A stretch of DNA of 64,000 nt from Roseobacter ponti (lineage in GTDB: Bacteria > Pseudomonadota > Alphaproteobacteria > Rhodobacterales > Rhodobacteraceae): positions 2,914,001-2,978,000 of the forward strand of contig NZ_CP048788.1 of assembly GCF_012932215.1 (NCBI RefSeq). The letters are read 5' to 3'. Of this stretch, positions 57,076 through 64,000 are shown in pieces. Made by a program: the position numbers and the translations under genes. The notes under the pieces were generated by a model, which was not told the origin of the DNA, did not search any database, and was given only the letters and a program-made list of their open reading frames with translations. Each line of letters begins with the position of its first letter. The first letter of the stretch is position 1.

Positions 57076-57540
57076 TCAGGCGCCGCCGTGATCCTCTTCA
57101 AGGTGCAGCTTCATATCAACCAGCACCTTTTGCAGCATCGAGGTTTCCTTGAGCAGCCTGCGCGCCTCGTTGACGGTGATTTTACCGTCTTCCATCGATT
57201 GCTGATACTCTGCCATCAGCATGGCAAAGCGCTGGCTCAGCGCAATCACATCGCTGTTCACTCCGCCCGGGCGCTCATCGTTGGGACGGCGTTCATCATA
57301 TTGCAAAGAAGTGCCTGACAGTTCGGCCAGTGCGCCTGTGACATGCGGATAGCTCGCGGCCTTCTCCAGCAGTGCAACTGTCTCAATAGGCATGAAACGG
57401 TCGGCGTGCTCGTCATGGTCGGAATAATACCGTCCCAGAGTTGCTTTTGACTTTCCCGCCAGGCTGCAGGCCTGCTCGATGCCGACGTCTTTGACCAGGG
57501 CTTCGGTGTGTTTCTTAAGATACCGTCCGACTGCGTTCAT
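57076..57540 (-). CDS. Phage CII/CP76-like regulator, probably domesticated
   Basis: 154 residues from the ATG at 57538-57540 (GGAAGGTAAG upstream). Helix-turn-helix region ALVKDVGIEQACSLAGKSKA then TLGRYYSDHDEHADRFMPIE, followed by TVALLEKAASYPHVTGALAE, the pattern of phage regulatory protein CII (CP76 family). The C-terminal ~60 residues form a long helix (MLMAEYQQSMEDGKITVNEA, RRLLKETSMLQKVL) for oligomerisation. No other phage genes are near, so it has probably been kept by the host. A perfect 9-base inverted repeat 41 bases upstream is the likely operator. Confidence 0.8.
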   Translation of the reverse strand: MNAVGRYLKKHTEALVKDVGIEQACSLAGKSKATLGRYYSDHDEHADRFMPIETVALLEKAASYPHVTGALAELSGTSLQYDERRPNDERPGGVNSDVIALSQRFAMLMAEYQQSMEDGKITVNEARRLLKETSMLQKVLVDMKLHLEEDHGGA

Positions 57541-57580
57541 TTTTCTTACCTTCCAGTCCGCAGTAAAACCAATTTCACCG

Positions 57581-57604
57581 GGGAAAACCATGCTGGGTTT
57601 TCCC
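57581..57604. promoter_or_regulatory. Perfect 24-base palindromic operator upstream of CII-like gene
   Basis: GGGAAAACC-ATGCTG-GGTTTTCCC, with perfect 9-base arms, centred about 52 bases before the start codon of the CII-like gene. The position suits autoregulation. Confidence 0.6.
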
Positions 57605-57700
57605 ATTAATCAGATGTCAGGGAAATGTCATTTATAAAAGCACTCCCACCTGTTGGGGGATTATGAGTAGCCGGCGTTCCCGCCGCCGGTCTTTGGGTAG

Positions 57701-57772
57701 GAGCCGCGTTGCGTGCTGCCGATGTGGGACAGGCAGGCCGGTGCGAACCGGCGTTCACGCAGCGGCTCTTTT
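57701..57772 (+). ncRNA. Candidate three-way-junction RNA in the tdk leader
   Basis: Pairings by eye: GAGCCGC (57701-57707) with GCGGCTC (57762-57768), GCGTG (57711-57715) with CACGC (57756-57760), CTGCC (57716-57720) with GGCAG (57732-57736), and GCCGGT-GCGA-ACCGGC (57737-57752, a GNRA tetraloop). TTTT follows at 57769-57772. That gives a closing helix and two arms, 23 base pairs in 68 bases, and possible termination. It lies 52 bases before tdk. It matches no riboswitch or ribozyme core I know. Confidence 0.5.
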
Positions 57773-57823
57773 CTGACCTCTGCGCGCCCTTGCAGCCCGG
57801 GATGCTGCGGCCTATCAAACCGC

Positions 57824-58417
57824 ATGGCCAAGCTCTATTTTCACTACTCGACGATGAATGCCGGCAAGTCGACAGTGCTGCTGCAGGCAGCTCATAACTA
57901 CCGCGAGCGCGGCATGGTCCCCTATCTTCTGACAGCACATTTCGATAACCGGGCGGGTCCTGCACAGATCGCCTCGCGCATCGGGATTGCGGCGGATGCT
58001 GATACCTTTGATGCCAGTGACGATCTGTTTCTGCGCCTGAAGGAAAGACTCGCGGCCGGGCCGGTGGCCTGTGTCTTTATCGATGAGGCACAATTTCTGT
58101 CAGCAGACCAGGTCTGGCAGCTTGCCCGTGCGGTGGATGATTTTGGCGTACCGGTCATGTGCTACGGGCTGCGGGTCGATTTTCGCGGCACCCTTTTTCC
58201 GGGCTCTGCGACGCTGCTGGCCCTCGCCGACGAGATGCGTGAAGTCCGCACCATCTGTCATTGCGGAAAAAAAGCCACCATGGTCATCCGTCAGGCCGCC
58301 GACGGCACTGTGCTCAGAGACGGGGCTCAGGTGCAGATCGGCGGCAATGAAACCTATGTATCACTCTGCCGGCGCCACTGGCGCGAAGCGACAGGCGACC
58401 GGCCGGCGGGAACCTGA
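57824..58417 (+). CDS. tdk: Thymidine kinase
   Basis: 197 residues starting MAKLYFHYSTMNAGKSTVLL (Walker A STMNAGKS). Further motifs are the Walker B VACVFIDEAQFL, the lasso and zinc-binding region with TICHCGKKATMVIRQ and YVSLCRRHWRE, and the feedback loop GAQVQIGGNETYV. It makes dTMP from thymidine. No good ribosome site is visible before the ATG, so translation may depend on the leader. The other salvage genes lie 23 kb away. Confidence 0.94.
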   Translation: MAKLYFHYSTMNAGKSTVLLQAAHNYRERGMVPYLLTAHFDNRAGPAQIASRIGIAADADTFDASDDLFLRLKERLAAGPVACVFIDEAQFLSADQVWQLARAVDDFGVPVMCYGLRVDFRGTLFPGSATLLALADEMREVRTICHCGKKATMVIRQAADGTVLRDGAQVQIGGNETYVSLCRRHWREATGDRPAGT

Positions 58418-58469
58418 GCCGGGGGATATCCGTTTTACCACCGGATGGTAATAACAAGCGGAGACCCTC

Positions 58470-58715
58470 ATGGATCGCCTCAGTATTCTTCTCACCCTTA
58501 TGACCGGTGCGGTCATAGGCGGCACTTTCATCGTAACGGCCTTTACGCTCGGCTATTTTTCAGTCTGGGCCGTTGTGATCTCAGTTGTGGCAACGCTGCT
58601 GCTGTCCTGGCCCGTGTCCTATCTGATTTCGCGTCGGATCAAGTCACAGGACCCGAACTGGGAACGTAAAGCCGAACCCCGGCTGGTGCCCGATACGGAC
58701 GCGCCGGAAGTGTGA
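58470..58715 (+). CDS. Small two-helix membrane protein
   Basis: 81 residues, GGAGACCCTC upstream. Two membrane helices: LLTLMTGAVIGGTFIVTAFT and VWAVVISVVATLLLSWPVSY. A short basic and acidic tail follows (RRIKSQDPNWERKAEPRLVP). No family was recognised. It ends directly against the converging hydroxyacid dehydrogenase gene. Homologues of this layout are common beside tdk in the group, as far as I recall. Confidence 0.75.
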   Translation: MDRLSILLTLMTGAVIGGTFIVTAFTLGYFSVWAVVISVVATLLLSWPVSYLISRRIKSQDPNWERKAEPRLVPDTDAPEV

Positions 58716-59669
58716 TCAGACCGCGTTCGGGAGGTCTTTGCCCGCGAAAAAGGCCTTCAGGTTTTCGACCGTCATCATCCCCATGTCGGTTCTGACCTCA
58801 AGAGCTGCTGTGCCGATATGGGGCAGCAGAACGGCGTTTTCCATTGCTTTCAGTGCCTCCGGGACAACAGGCTCAAACTCATAGACATCAAGGCCCGCGC
58901 CGGCAATCTTTCCCGTCTGCAGGGCCTTGATAAGCGCGCTTTCTTCGACCACATTGCCGCGCGCGATGTTGATCAGATGGGCATGCCCCTGCATAGCGTC
59001 AAAGATATCCGCGTTTATCAGGTGGTGCGTTTCATCACCGCCGGGAACAGCAATCACCAGCACATCGACGGACCCTGCAAGCGCCGGCAGGCTGCCGGAG
59101 CGCTCGGCCGGGAATTCGAGGTCTTTGGCCGACCGTGAGTGATAGGCCACCTTCATCCCGAACCCGTAATGACAGCGTCGCGCGATGGCCTGACCGATCC
59201 GGCCCATGCCAACGATACCGACGGTTTTTCCGCCCAGGTGCATGCCAAGAAGCTGCGTCGGGTGCCAGCCTTCCCACGTTCCGGCGCGGACGATCCGCTC
59301 ACCCTCGCCTGCCCGGCGCGCGCTCATCAGCATCAGCGTCATCGCCGTGTCGGCCGTCGCGTCAGTCACAGCACCCGGCGTGTTGGAGACCGCAATGTCC
59401 GCCGCGCGCGCAGCACCCGTGTCGATGTGATTGTATCCCACACCAAAATTAGCCAGCACCCTGCACCGGGGATCGGGTACAGCGTCAAAGATTTCCTGTG
59501 TGTAAAGATCCCCGAGCGTCGGCACCACACCATCATAGTCCCGCAAGGAAGCCTGCATCTCAGCGGCACTCATCGGGCCGGTATCCTGGCGCACATCAAG
59601 ATCAAATAGCGCGCGCGCGGCATCCTGAACTGTTTCAGGCAGCGGTCGTGTCATCAGAACCTTTGTCAA
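58716..59669 (-). CDS. D-2-hydroxyacid dehydrogenase (glyoxylate/hydroxypyruvate reductase type)
   Basis: 317 residues from a TTG at 59667-59669 that overlaps the csaA stop (GGAGGG upstream); an ATG at 59652-59654 is the alternative. NAD-binding loop GGKTVGIVGMGRIGQAIARR, substrate residues in ANFGVGYNHIDTGAARA, the catalytic Arg in HLINIARGNVVEESALI, Glu in GLDVYEFEPVV and the His in VLLPHIGTAALEVRTDM. It reduces or oxidises a short 2-keto or 2-hydroxy acid, probably glyoxylate or hydroxypyruvate. It ends the proC operon. Confidence 0.9.
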   Translation of the reverse strand: MTKVLMTRPLPETVQDAARALFDLDVRQDTGPMSAAEMQASLRDYDGVVPTLGDLYTQEIFDAVPDPRCRVLANFGVGYNHIDTGAARAADIAVSNTPGAVTDATADTAMTLMLMSARRAGEGERIVRAGTWEGWHPTQLLGMHLGGKTVGIVGMGRIGQAIARRCHYGFGMKVAYHSRSAKDLEFPAERSGSLPALAGSVDVLVIAVPGGDETHHLINADIFDAMQGHAHLINIARGNVVEESALIKALQTGKIAGAGLDVYEFEPVVPEALKAMENAVLLPHIGTAALEVRTDMGMMTVENLKAFFAGKDLPNAV

Positions 59670-60004
59670 TGCATCCGCCCTCCGTCCGGTACGTTGAGAT
59701 CGGGGCTCAGCAGCACAATCGCTCCCCGGGCGTCCGCGACGCCAAGCACCAGCACCTCCGACATGAATGGTCCGATCTGTCGGGGCGGGAAATTGACCAC
59801 CGCCATCACCTGCTTTCCGACCAGAACCTCGGGCGTGTAGTGCGTGGTGATCTGGGCGGAGGTCTTCTTCTCTCCGATTTCCGGGCCGAAATCGATCCAG
59901 AGCTTGATTGCAGGCTTGCGTGCCTCGGGGAAGGGTTCGGCCCGCAGGACCGTGCCTTTACGGATATCGACCGCCATGAAGTCGTCAAACGTAATTTCAG
60001 CCAC
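59666..60004 (-). CDS. csaA: tRNA-binding domain chaperone CsaA
   Basis: 112 residues from a GTG that overlaps the proC stop by eight bases (GTGGCTGA). CsaA signature complete: EITFDDFMAVDIRKGTVLRA, PEARKPAIKLWIDFGPEIGE, KKTSAQITTHYTPEVLVGKQ, VMAVVNFPPRQIGPFMSEVL and the late PDLNVPDGGRMH. It is an OB-fold protein related to the tRNA-binding domain of methionyl-tRNA synthetase and is reported as a secretion-associated chaperone. Confidence 0.92.
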   Translation of the reverse strand: MAEITFDDFMAVDIRKGTVLRAEPFPEARKPAIKLWIDFGPEIGEKKTSAQITTHYTPEVLVGKQVMAVVNFPPRQIGPFMSEVLVLGVADARGAIVLLSPDLNVPDGGRMH

Positions 60005-60815
60005 TGGCCAGCTCCCTCGACCGTTCGGCGGCCGCATGCACCGCCCGGCGCAGCAGGGCGGGAAATCCGTTGTCCTCGTCCATCAGAACCTCAAGCGCAG
60101 CCTGGGTCGTGCCATTTGGTGAAGTCACATTGATCCGCAGCTGGTCCGGTCCGACATCCGCCGCCATTGCAAGCGCGCCGGCGCCGGCGACAGTCGCCTT
60201 GGCCAGTTGCAGCGCCAGCGCAGGATCCAGCCCTTCGGCCTCACCTGCTGCCGCCATGGTTTCGATCATGTGAAACACATAGGCCGGCCCCGAGCCGCTG
60301 ACGCCCGTGACGGCGTCAATATCCGCCTCACGTTCCAGACGCACCACCTGTCCGACCGCGCTGAGCAGCAGATACGCTTCGTCGAGAGCCTCAGCATCCG
60401 TCGCGCCATTTCCGACAATCGCGGTGATCCCCCTCGAGATAGCCGCAGGCGTGTTGGGCATCGCGCGCACCACAGGGGTCTGATAGCCAAGCATCTGTTC
60501 AAAAAAATCAATGGTGATCCCCGCCGCTACGCTGACAAACACTGTGCCGCCGCCGCCCATCTCTTTGAGCGCCGGCAGCGCGTCGCGCATCATCTGCGGT
60601 TTAACGGCCACCAGAACGATCGCAGGAGACGCCGGAAGGTTGCCCGACAGATCCACACCGGACGCTTTCAGCCAGTCGGAGGGATATGGCTCGACGACGG
60701 AAACAGATTCTGCCGGCAGTCCGCGGGACAGCCAGCCTTCAAGCATCGCTGAACCCATTTTCCCGCACCCGAGAAGCACCAGCCCCTCGCGTGCGATACG
60801 CGTATCTTTCATCAT
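59997..60815 (-). CDS. proC: Pyrroline-5-carboxylate reductase
   Basis: 272 residues. N-terminal Rossmann motif LVLLGCGKMGSAMLEGWLSR, then IVLVAVKPQMMRDALPAL and VRAMPNTPAAISRGITAIVG, and the C-terminal signature TGVSGSGPAYVFHMIETMAA and LRINVTSPNGTTQAALEVLM. It makes proline from pyrroline-5-carboxylate with NAD(P)H. Thirty-six bases after the ybjN-like gene and overlapping csaA, in a four-gene operon. Confidence 0.95.
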   Translation of the reverse strand: MMKDTRIAREGLVLLGCGKMGSAMLEGWLSRGLPAESVSVVEPYPSDWLKASGVDLSGNLPASPAIVLVAVKPQMMRDALPALKEMGGGGTVFVSVAAGITIDFFEQMLGYQTPVVRAMPNTPAAISRGITAIVGNGATDAEALDEAYLLLSAVGQVVRLEREADIDAVTGVSGSGPAYVFHMIETMAAAGEAEGLDPALALQLAKATVAGAGALAMAADVGPDQLRINVTSPNGTTQAALEVLMDEDNGFPALLRRAVHAAAERSRELASG

Positions 60816-60851
60816 TTCCGCTCCCGGATCCGGTGTCGTCCGGGTCAGGTT

Positions 60852-61352
60852 TTACGCGCGACCGTAAGCCTCCGCAATGGCGACCTGAAGCGCCTGCTGT
60901 GGGCTCTGATCGCCCCAGACAAGAAGCTGCATCGCCGGATAGTAGCGCTCGGCACTCATCACCGCCGCGCTGATCATGGTGTTGATCTGATCGGCGCTGG
61001 CGACATGTCCACCGGCCAGGACCAGGCCATAGCGGTACACCATCAGCTTTTGTTCGTCCCAGTACGTAAAGGCACCCGCCCAGCACTGGTCGTTGATGTG
61101 GTTGAGAAGTTCATAGAGCTCCGCGTGCTTTTCATCGCGCGGTTCCATGTCGAAGGTACAGATCATCCGCAGGGTCTCGTCATAGGCCGACCATGCCAGC
61201 GTCAGTGAATAGGTCCGCCACTGACCCTCTACCGCCATCGCGATCTGCTCGTCGGAAATCCGGTCAAAATCCCACTCATGATGGGTTGCCAGATGCTCAA
61301 CGATGTCGATCGGGTGAATGTCGTCTTCCAGAAACTGCTCGGACAGGGCCAT
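60852..61352 (-). CDS. YbjN-domain protein
   Basis: 166 residues from the ATG at 61350-61352 (AGAGGTGGCACC upstream). YbjN-type domain: DDIHPIDIVEHLATHHEWDF, AVEGQWRTYSLTLAWSAYDE, MICTFDMEPRDEKHAELYEL, LLNHINDQCWAGAFTYWDEQ. It is an acidic cytosolic protein resembling type III secretion chaperone folds; in other bacteria YbjN proteins influence stress and motility. First gene of the ybjN-proC-csaA operon. Confidence 0.9.
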   Translation of the reverse strand: MALSEQFLEDDIHPIDIVEHLATHHEWDFDRISDEQIAMAVEGQWRTYSLTLAWSAYDETLRMICTFDMEPRDEKHAELYELLNHINDQCWAGAFTYWDEQKLMVYRYGLVLAGGHVASADQINTMISAAVMSAERYYPAMQLLVWGDQSPQQALQVAIAEAYGRA

Positions 61353-61643
61353 GGTGCCACCTCTTTTTATCGCTCTGGCGAGTGAGGTCTGTTCAGCCCC
61401 CAATGCCAGGTGCCTGCGCTATGGGTCGGGGCGAGCCCCCGTACTCATACACTATATGGTGCGGCCCGGGAGCCATTCTGGCAACCCCTATTCTTGTGGG
61501 TAACCACAATAAGTTGTGGATATCGGGCCACGCGGCCCAAAACTGCGCAAAACGTTAAATAACTGTTACCGAAACCGGCCCGCGCGCAGGCGTGCGGCCT
61601 GCGGACGGTTAATCAGTTAATCGGGATGCGCGCGCGGCGGCGT
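61353..61643. other. 291-base gap with several hairpins
   Basis: No coding frame is supported. Visible hairpins: TTGTGG-GTAA-CCACAA (61494-61509, a GNRA loop), GGGCC-ACGC-GGCCC (61525-61538) and CGCAGGC-GTGCG-GCCTGCG (about 61586-61604), the last possibly a terminator of the ubiK-like gene. A TGTGGATAT near 61516 is close to a DnaA box. Confidence 0.5.
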
Positions 61644-61886
61644 TCAGCCTTTGGCTTCGAGCTTATCGAGTCGCGCCCGCAGTGCTTCGTTTTCTTCGCG
61701 GGCTTTCTGGGCCATGGCGCGCACGGCGTCGAACTCTTCGCGGGTCACAAAATCGCGGTCGGCGAGCCAGCGGTCGATCATGCTTTTCATCGCGGTTTCC
61801 GCCTCTTCCCGCGCGCCCTGTGCCACGCCCATGGCGTTGGTCATCAGCTGCGAGATGTCGTCGAATACTTTATTGCGGCTTTGCAT
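61644..61886 (-). CDS. ubiK: UbiK-family accessory factor (YqiC/BMFP type)
   Basis: 80 residues starting [20 protein letters not shown], with GGAGAAAAACC upstream. The amphipathic first half ([20 protein letters not shown]) and the C-terminal coiled coil ([31 protein letters not shown]) are those of the UbiK/BMFP family, which assist ubiquinone synthesis in the Ubi complex and can bind lipid. It is divergent from lgt. Confidence 0.88.
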   Translation of the reverse strand: MQSRNKVFDDISQLMTNAMGVAQGAREEAETAMKSMIDRWLADRDFVTREEFDAVRAMAQKAREENEALRARLDKLEAKG

Positions 61887-61980
61887 GGTTTTTCTCCGTC
61901 TGCGTCTGACCGTTATATGGGGTGCAAATGCCCGCTGTGCAAGGTTGACTTCCGGGCCGGGCAAAAGGCAACTGTGCGGC

Positions 61981-62865
61981 ATGCAGGCTCTGATCCCTTT
62001 TCCGGATATTTCGCCCGAGATTTTCTCGGTTACGGTCTTCGGATTTGATTTCGCGCTGCGCTGGTATGCGCTGGCCTATATCGTCGGCATCGTCATCGGA
62101 TGGCGGCTGGTGCTTGCGGCGCTGCGCCGGCCGGGGCTGTGGCCTGATGATAAACCGCCCGCCACACCGGAACGCGTCGAGGACATGCTGACCTGGATCA
62201 TCGTCGGCGTCATCCTGGGCGGGCGGCTCGGCTATGTCGCTTTTTATCAGCGGGAGTATTATCTTGCGAACCCCGGCGAGATCCTCGCGATCTGGCAGGG
62301 CGGCATGGCGTTTCACGGCGGGATGATCGGTGTTGTTGTTGCAGGCTTCGCCTACGCGTTACTGCACCGGCTGCCCAGACTGAGCCTTGCGGATGCGATA
62401 GTGCTTGGTGTGCCGCCGGGACTGCTGCTGGGACGGCTGGCAAATTTCATCAATGCCGAGCTCTGGGGGCGCCCGACGACCCTGCCCTGGGGCGTGGCCT
62501 TTCCGGGCACAGCAGCCCAGGATTGTCCGGGCGTCGAAGGTCTGTGCGCCCGTCACCCCTCGCAGCTTTACGAGGCGGGGCTCGAGGGTCTGTTGCTGGG
62601 CGCGCTGCTGATCTGGCTCGTGTGGCGCAGTGGTGCGCTCAAACGTCCGGGGTTCGTGGCAGGCACGTTTTTCGCAGGCTACGGGTTTTCCCGATTCCTT
62701 GTTGAGTTCGTGCGCCAGCCTGATGCCTATTTCAGCGGCCCCGGCAACCCCCTCGGGCTCGCGTGGCATGTCGATGGCTGGGGCCTCACCATGGGACAGA
62801 TCCTGTCCCTGCCGATGATCCTCGCCGGGCTCTGGCTGATGGCACGGGCCCGTCGCCGGCAATGA
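61981..62865 (+). CDS. lgt: Prolipoprotein diacylglyceryl transferase
   Basis: 294 residues with about seven membrane helices. Lgt signature [20 protein letters not shown], the [13 protein letters not shown] motif, the catalytic-region [14 protein letters not shown] and [13 protein letters not shown]. It transfers diacylglycerol to the lipobox cysteine of prolipoproteins such as those encoded in this window. It overlaps the next gene by four bases (ATGA). Confidence 0.95.
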   Translation: MQALIPFPDISPEIFSVTVFGFDFALRWYALAYIVGIVIGWRLVLAALRRPGLWPDDKPPATPERVEDMLTWIIVGVILGGRLGYVAFYQREYYLANPGEILAIWQGGMAFHGGMIGVVVAGFAYALLHRLPRLSLADAIVLGVPPGLLLGRLANFINAELWGRPTTLPWGVAFPGTAAQDCPGVEGLCARHPSQLYEAGLEGLLLGALLIWLVWRSGALKRPGFVAGTFFAGYGFSRFLVEFVRQPDAYFSGPGNPLGLAWHVDGWGLTMGQILSLPMILAGLWLMARARRRQ

Positions 62866-63920
62866 CACTGCGCGACCTGCTCACGGCACGGATAGCGGAA
62901 AACGGGCCACTTACCGTTGCGGAATATATGGCCGAGTGCCTGTTGCATCCCCGGTACGGATACTACACCACGCGCGACCCGTTTGGCCAGGCGGGAGATT
63001 TTACCACGGCACCCGAAATCAGCCAGATGTTCGGCGAACTGATCGGACTTTGCATGGCTCAGGCCTGGCTTGATCAGGGCCGCCCGGCACCTTTTACACT
63101 GGCCGAAGCCGGTCCAGGGCGCGGAACCCTGATGGCTGATATCCTGCGAGCAACGGCCGGCGTGCCGGGGTTTCATGAAGCTGCAAGCGTGACGCTTTTT
63201 GAAGTCTCGGAAAAACTGCGCGCTCTGCAGACCGCGGCCCTCGCACCGCTCAGGCCGGTCTTTGCTGATACCCTTGATGCGCTTCCGGTTGCGCCTCTGT
63301 TTTTTGTTGCCAACGAATTCTTTGATGCCCTGCCGATACGCCAGTTTGTGCGCGCAGAAAAACACTGGCGGGAACGCCAGGTCGGCCTGCAGGACGGCGC
63401 GCTGTGTTTTGGTCTCGCACCTGAGTTGCCGCAGCCGGCCCTGTCGCACCGTCTGGAAGATACGGTTCCCGGAGATATGGTCGAATACGCACCTCAGGCC
63501 GGGCCTCTGGCAGAAGCAGCAGGACGCAGAATAGCAGATACCGGCGGGCTGGCACTGATCATTGATTATGGCGACTGGCGCAGCACCGGCGACACATTCC
63601 AGGCGGTGAGAGAGCATAAAAAGGCCGGCGTCTTTGAAGAACCGGGCCATGCGGATCTGACCGCGCATGTGGATTTCGAAGGACTGGCACGGGCGGCCCC
63701 CTGTGCCGCGACACAGCTCACCACCCAGGGAACGTTCCTTGAAAGACTGGGCATCACGGAACGCGCGCGCCGGCTTGCGACCCGTCTCAGCGGCACGGCG
63801 CTGGAAGTGCATATCGCAGCACATCGCCGCTTGACGCACCCTGACGAAATGGGAACTCTGTTCAAAGTGCTGGGTCTTTATCGCGATGCGGACGGACCGC
63901 CACCCGGATTGGAACGATGA
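62862..63920 (+). CDS. SAM-dependent methyltransferase, MidA/NDUFAF7 family
   Basis: 352 residues starting [20 protein letters not shown]. Family motifs: [40 protein letters not shown], the SAM loop [20 protein letters not shown], and [20 protein letters not shown]. The mitochondrial relative NDUFAF7 methylates an arginine of a complex I subunit (NDUFS2), so a role in complex I assembly is likely. It lies between lgt and pgeF with ATGA overlaps on both sides. Confidence 0.92.
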   Translation: MTLRDLLTARIAENGPLTVAEYMAECLLHPRYGYYTTRDPFGQAGDFTTAPEISQMFGELIGLCMAQAWLDQGRPAPFTLAEAGPGRGTLMADILRATAGVPGFHEAASVTLFEVSEKLRALQTAALAPLRPVFADTLDALPVAPLFFVANEFFDALPIRQFVRAEKHWRERQVGLQDGALCFGLAPELPQPALSHRLEDTVPGDMVEYAPQAGPLAEAAGRRIADTGGLALIIDYGDWRSTGDTFQAVREHKKAGVFEEPGHADLTAHVDFEGLARAAPCAATQLTTQGTFLERLGITERARRLATRLSGTALEVHIAAHRRLTHPDEMGTLFKVLGLYRDADGPPPGLER

Positions 63921-64000
63921 CGCTTGAAATCCTGACCGCTGACAGTCTCGGACCTGTAAGGCACGGGTTTTTCACCCGGCGCGGGGGCGCATCATCGGGT
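63917..64000 (+). CDS. pgeF: Purine nucleoside phosphorylase PgeF/YfiH (5' part only)
   Basis: The first 28 codons are in the window: [20 protein letters not shown] and then RRGGASSG, the start of the PgeF/YfiH (multicopper polyphenol oxidase, DUF152) family with its GFFTRxGGxSxG motif. The ATG overlaps the midA-like stop (ATGA). Members degrade nucleosides or edit peptidoglycan precursors. The rest lies outside the window. Confidence 0.88.
   Translation, partial: MTLEILTADSLGPVRHGFFTRRGGASSG

Noticed and set aside
57701-57772. tRNA gene
   Set aside because: There is a 7-base-pair closing stem, but no anticodon arm of the right size, no standard T-loop next to the acceptor and no CCA.

Overview
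The window looks like chromosomal DNA of a Rhodobacterales (roseobacter-group) alphaproteobacterium. The DNA is GC-rich and densely packed, with many ATGA, GTGA and TGATG start/stop overlaps. The gene content fits that group: DmdB- and DmdC-like CoA enzymes, a Hint_2-type protein, two perfect GGAAC-N17-CGTT (EcfG-type general-stress) promoters, a BciB-like reductase and a GcvA-type LysR beside gcdH. I found no insertion sequence, integrase, CRISPR array, rRNA or tRNA. Identifications come from reading motifs, not from searches.

Layout. (1) 1-7160, all minus strand: one catabolic operon with an ABC sugar-type importer (ATPase, binding protein, two permeases), a HisD-fold dehydrogenase related to HpsN, and two SnoaL/NTF2-like proteins. 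TTGCAA-type palindromes recur in its gaps. (2) 7162-7766 is gene-poor. (3) 7767-16769: gcdH with a divergent LysR, a cupredoxin-like secreted protein, yedK, a 5'-nucleotidase, DUF952, pyrD, and a thioesterase-thioesterase-MATE operon. (4) 16908-26345: two MerR regulators lead a beta-oxidation operon (DmdC-type and FadE-type acyl-CoA dehydrogenases, GST, thiolase, FadB) with two unusual passengers, an RHH-like small protein and a double NTF2 protein. (5) 26394-31614: degenerate Hint protein, DmdB-like acyl-CoA ligase, a degenerate M48-like membrane protein, a secreted Pro/Ala/Val-rich protein, then upp.

(6) 31735-34636: deoB, deoA and cdd form a tightly overlapped nucleoside-salvage operon that reads into upp. 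(7) 34667-45256: stress-promoter DUF3072 gene, a VOC-double-cupin gene overlapping a membrane-protein gene, maeB, two paralogous lipoproteins, prpE, a class III cyclase, csbD with its stress promoter, and a three-gene periplasmic redox operon ending in a SCO/SenC protein. (8) 45281-53955: bciB-like gene translationally coupled to nadK, glyA, cupin, hydrolase, carB. (9) 53983-64000: a secreted protein with a basic N-terminal and acidic C-terminal half, two RNA-like structured stretches, an atypical ketoacyl synthase III, a domesticated phage CII-like regulator with a perfect palindromic operator, tdk, the ybjN-proC-csaA-hydroxyacid dehydrogenase operon, ubiK, and lgt-midA-pgeF running off the edge.

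The main metabolic themes are import and oxidation of an unidentified polyol- or sulfonate-like substrate, acyl-CoA oxidation (with possible links to methylmercaptopropionate from DMSP), propionate and malate entry into central metabolism, and pyrimidine synthesis and salvage. The items most worth a second look are the three-way-junction RNA candidate upstream of tdk, the HisD-like plus two NTF2 operon, the SCO-linked Cys-rich operon, the two stress promoters, and the CII-like gene with its operator.
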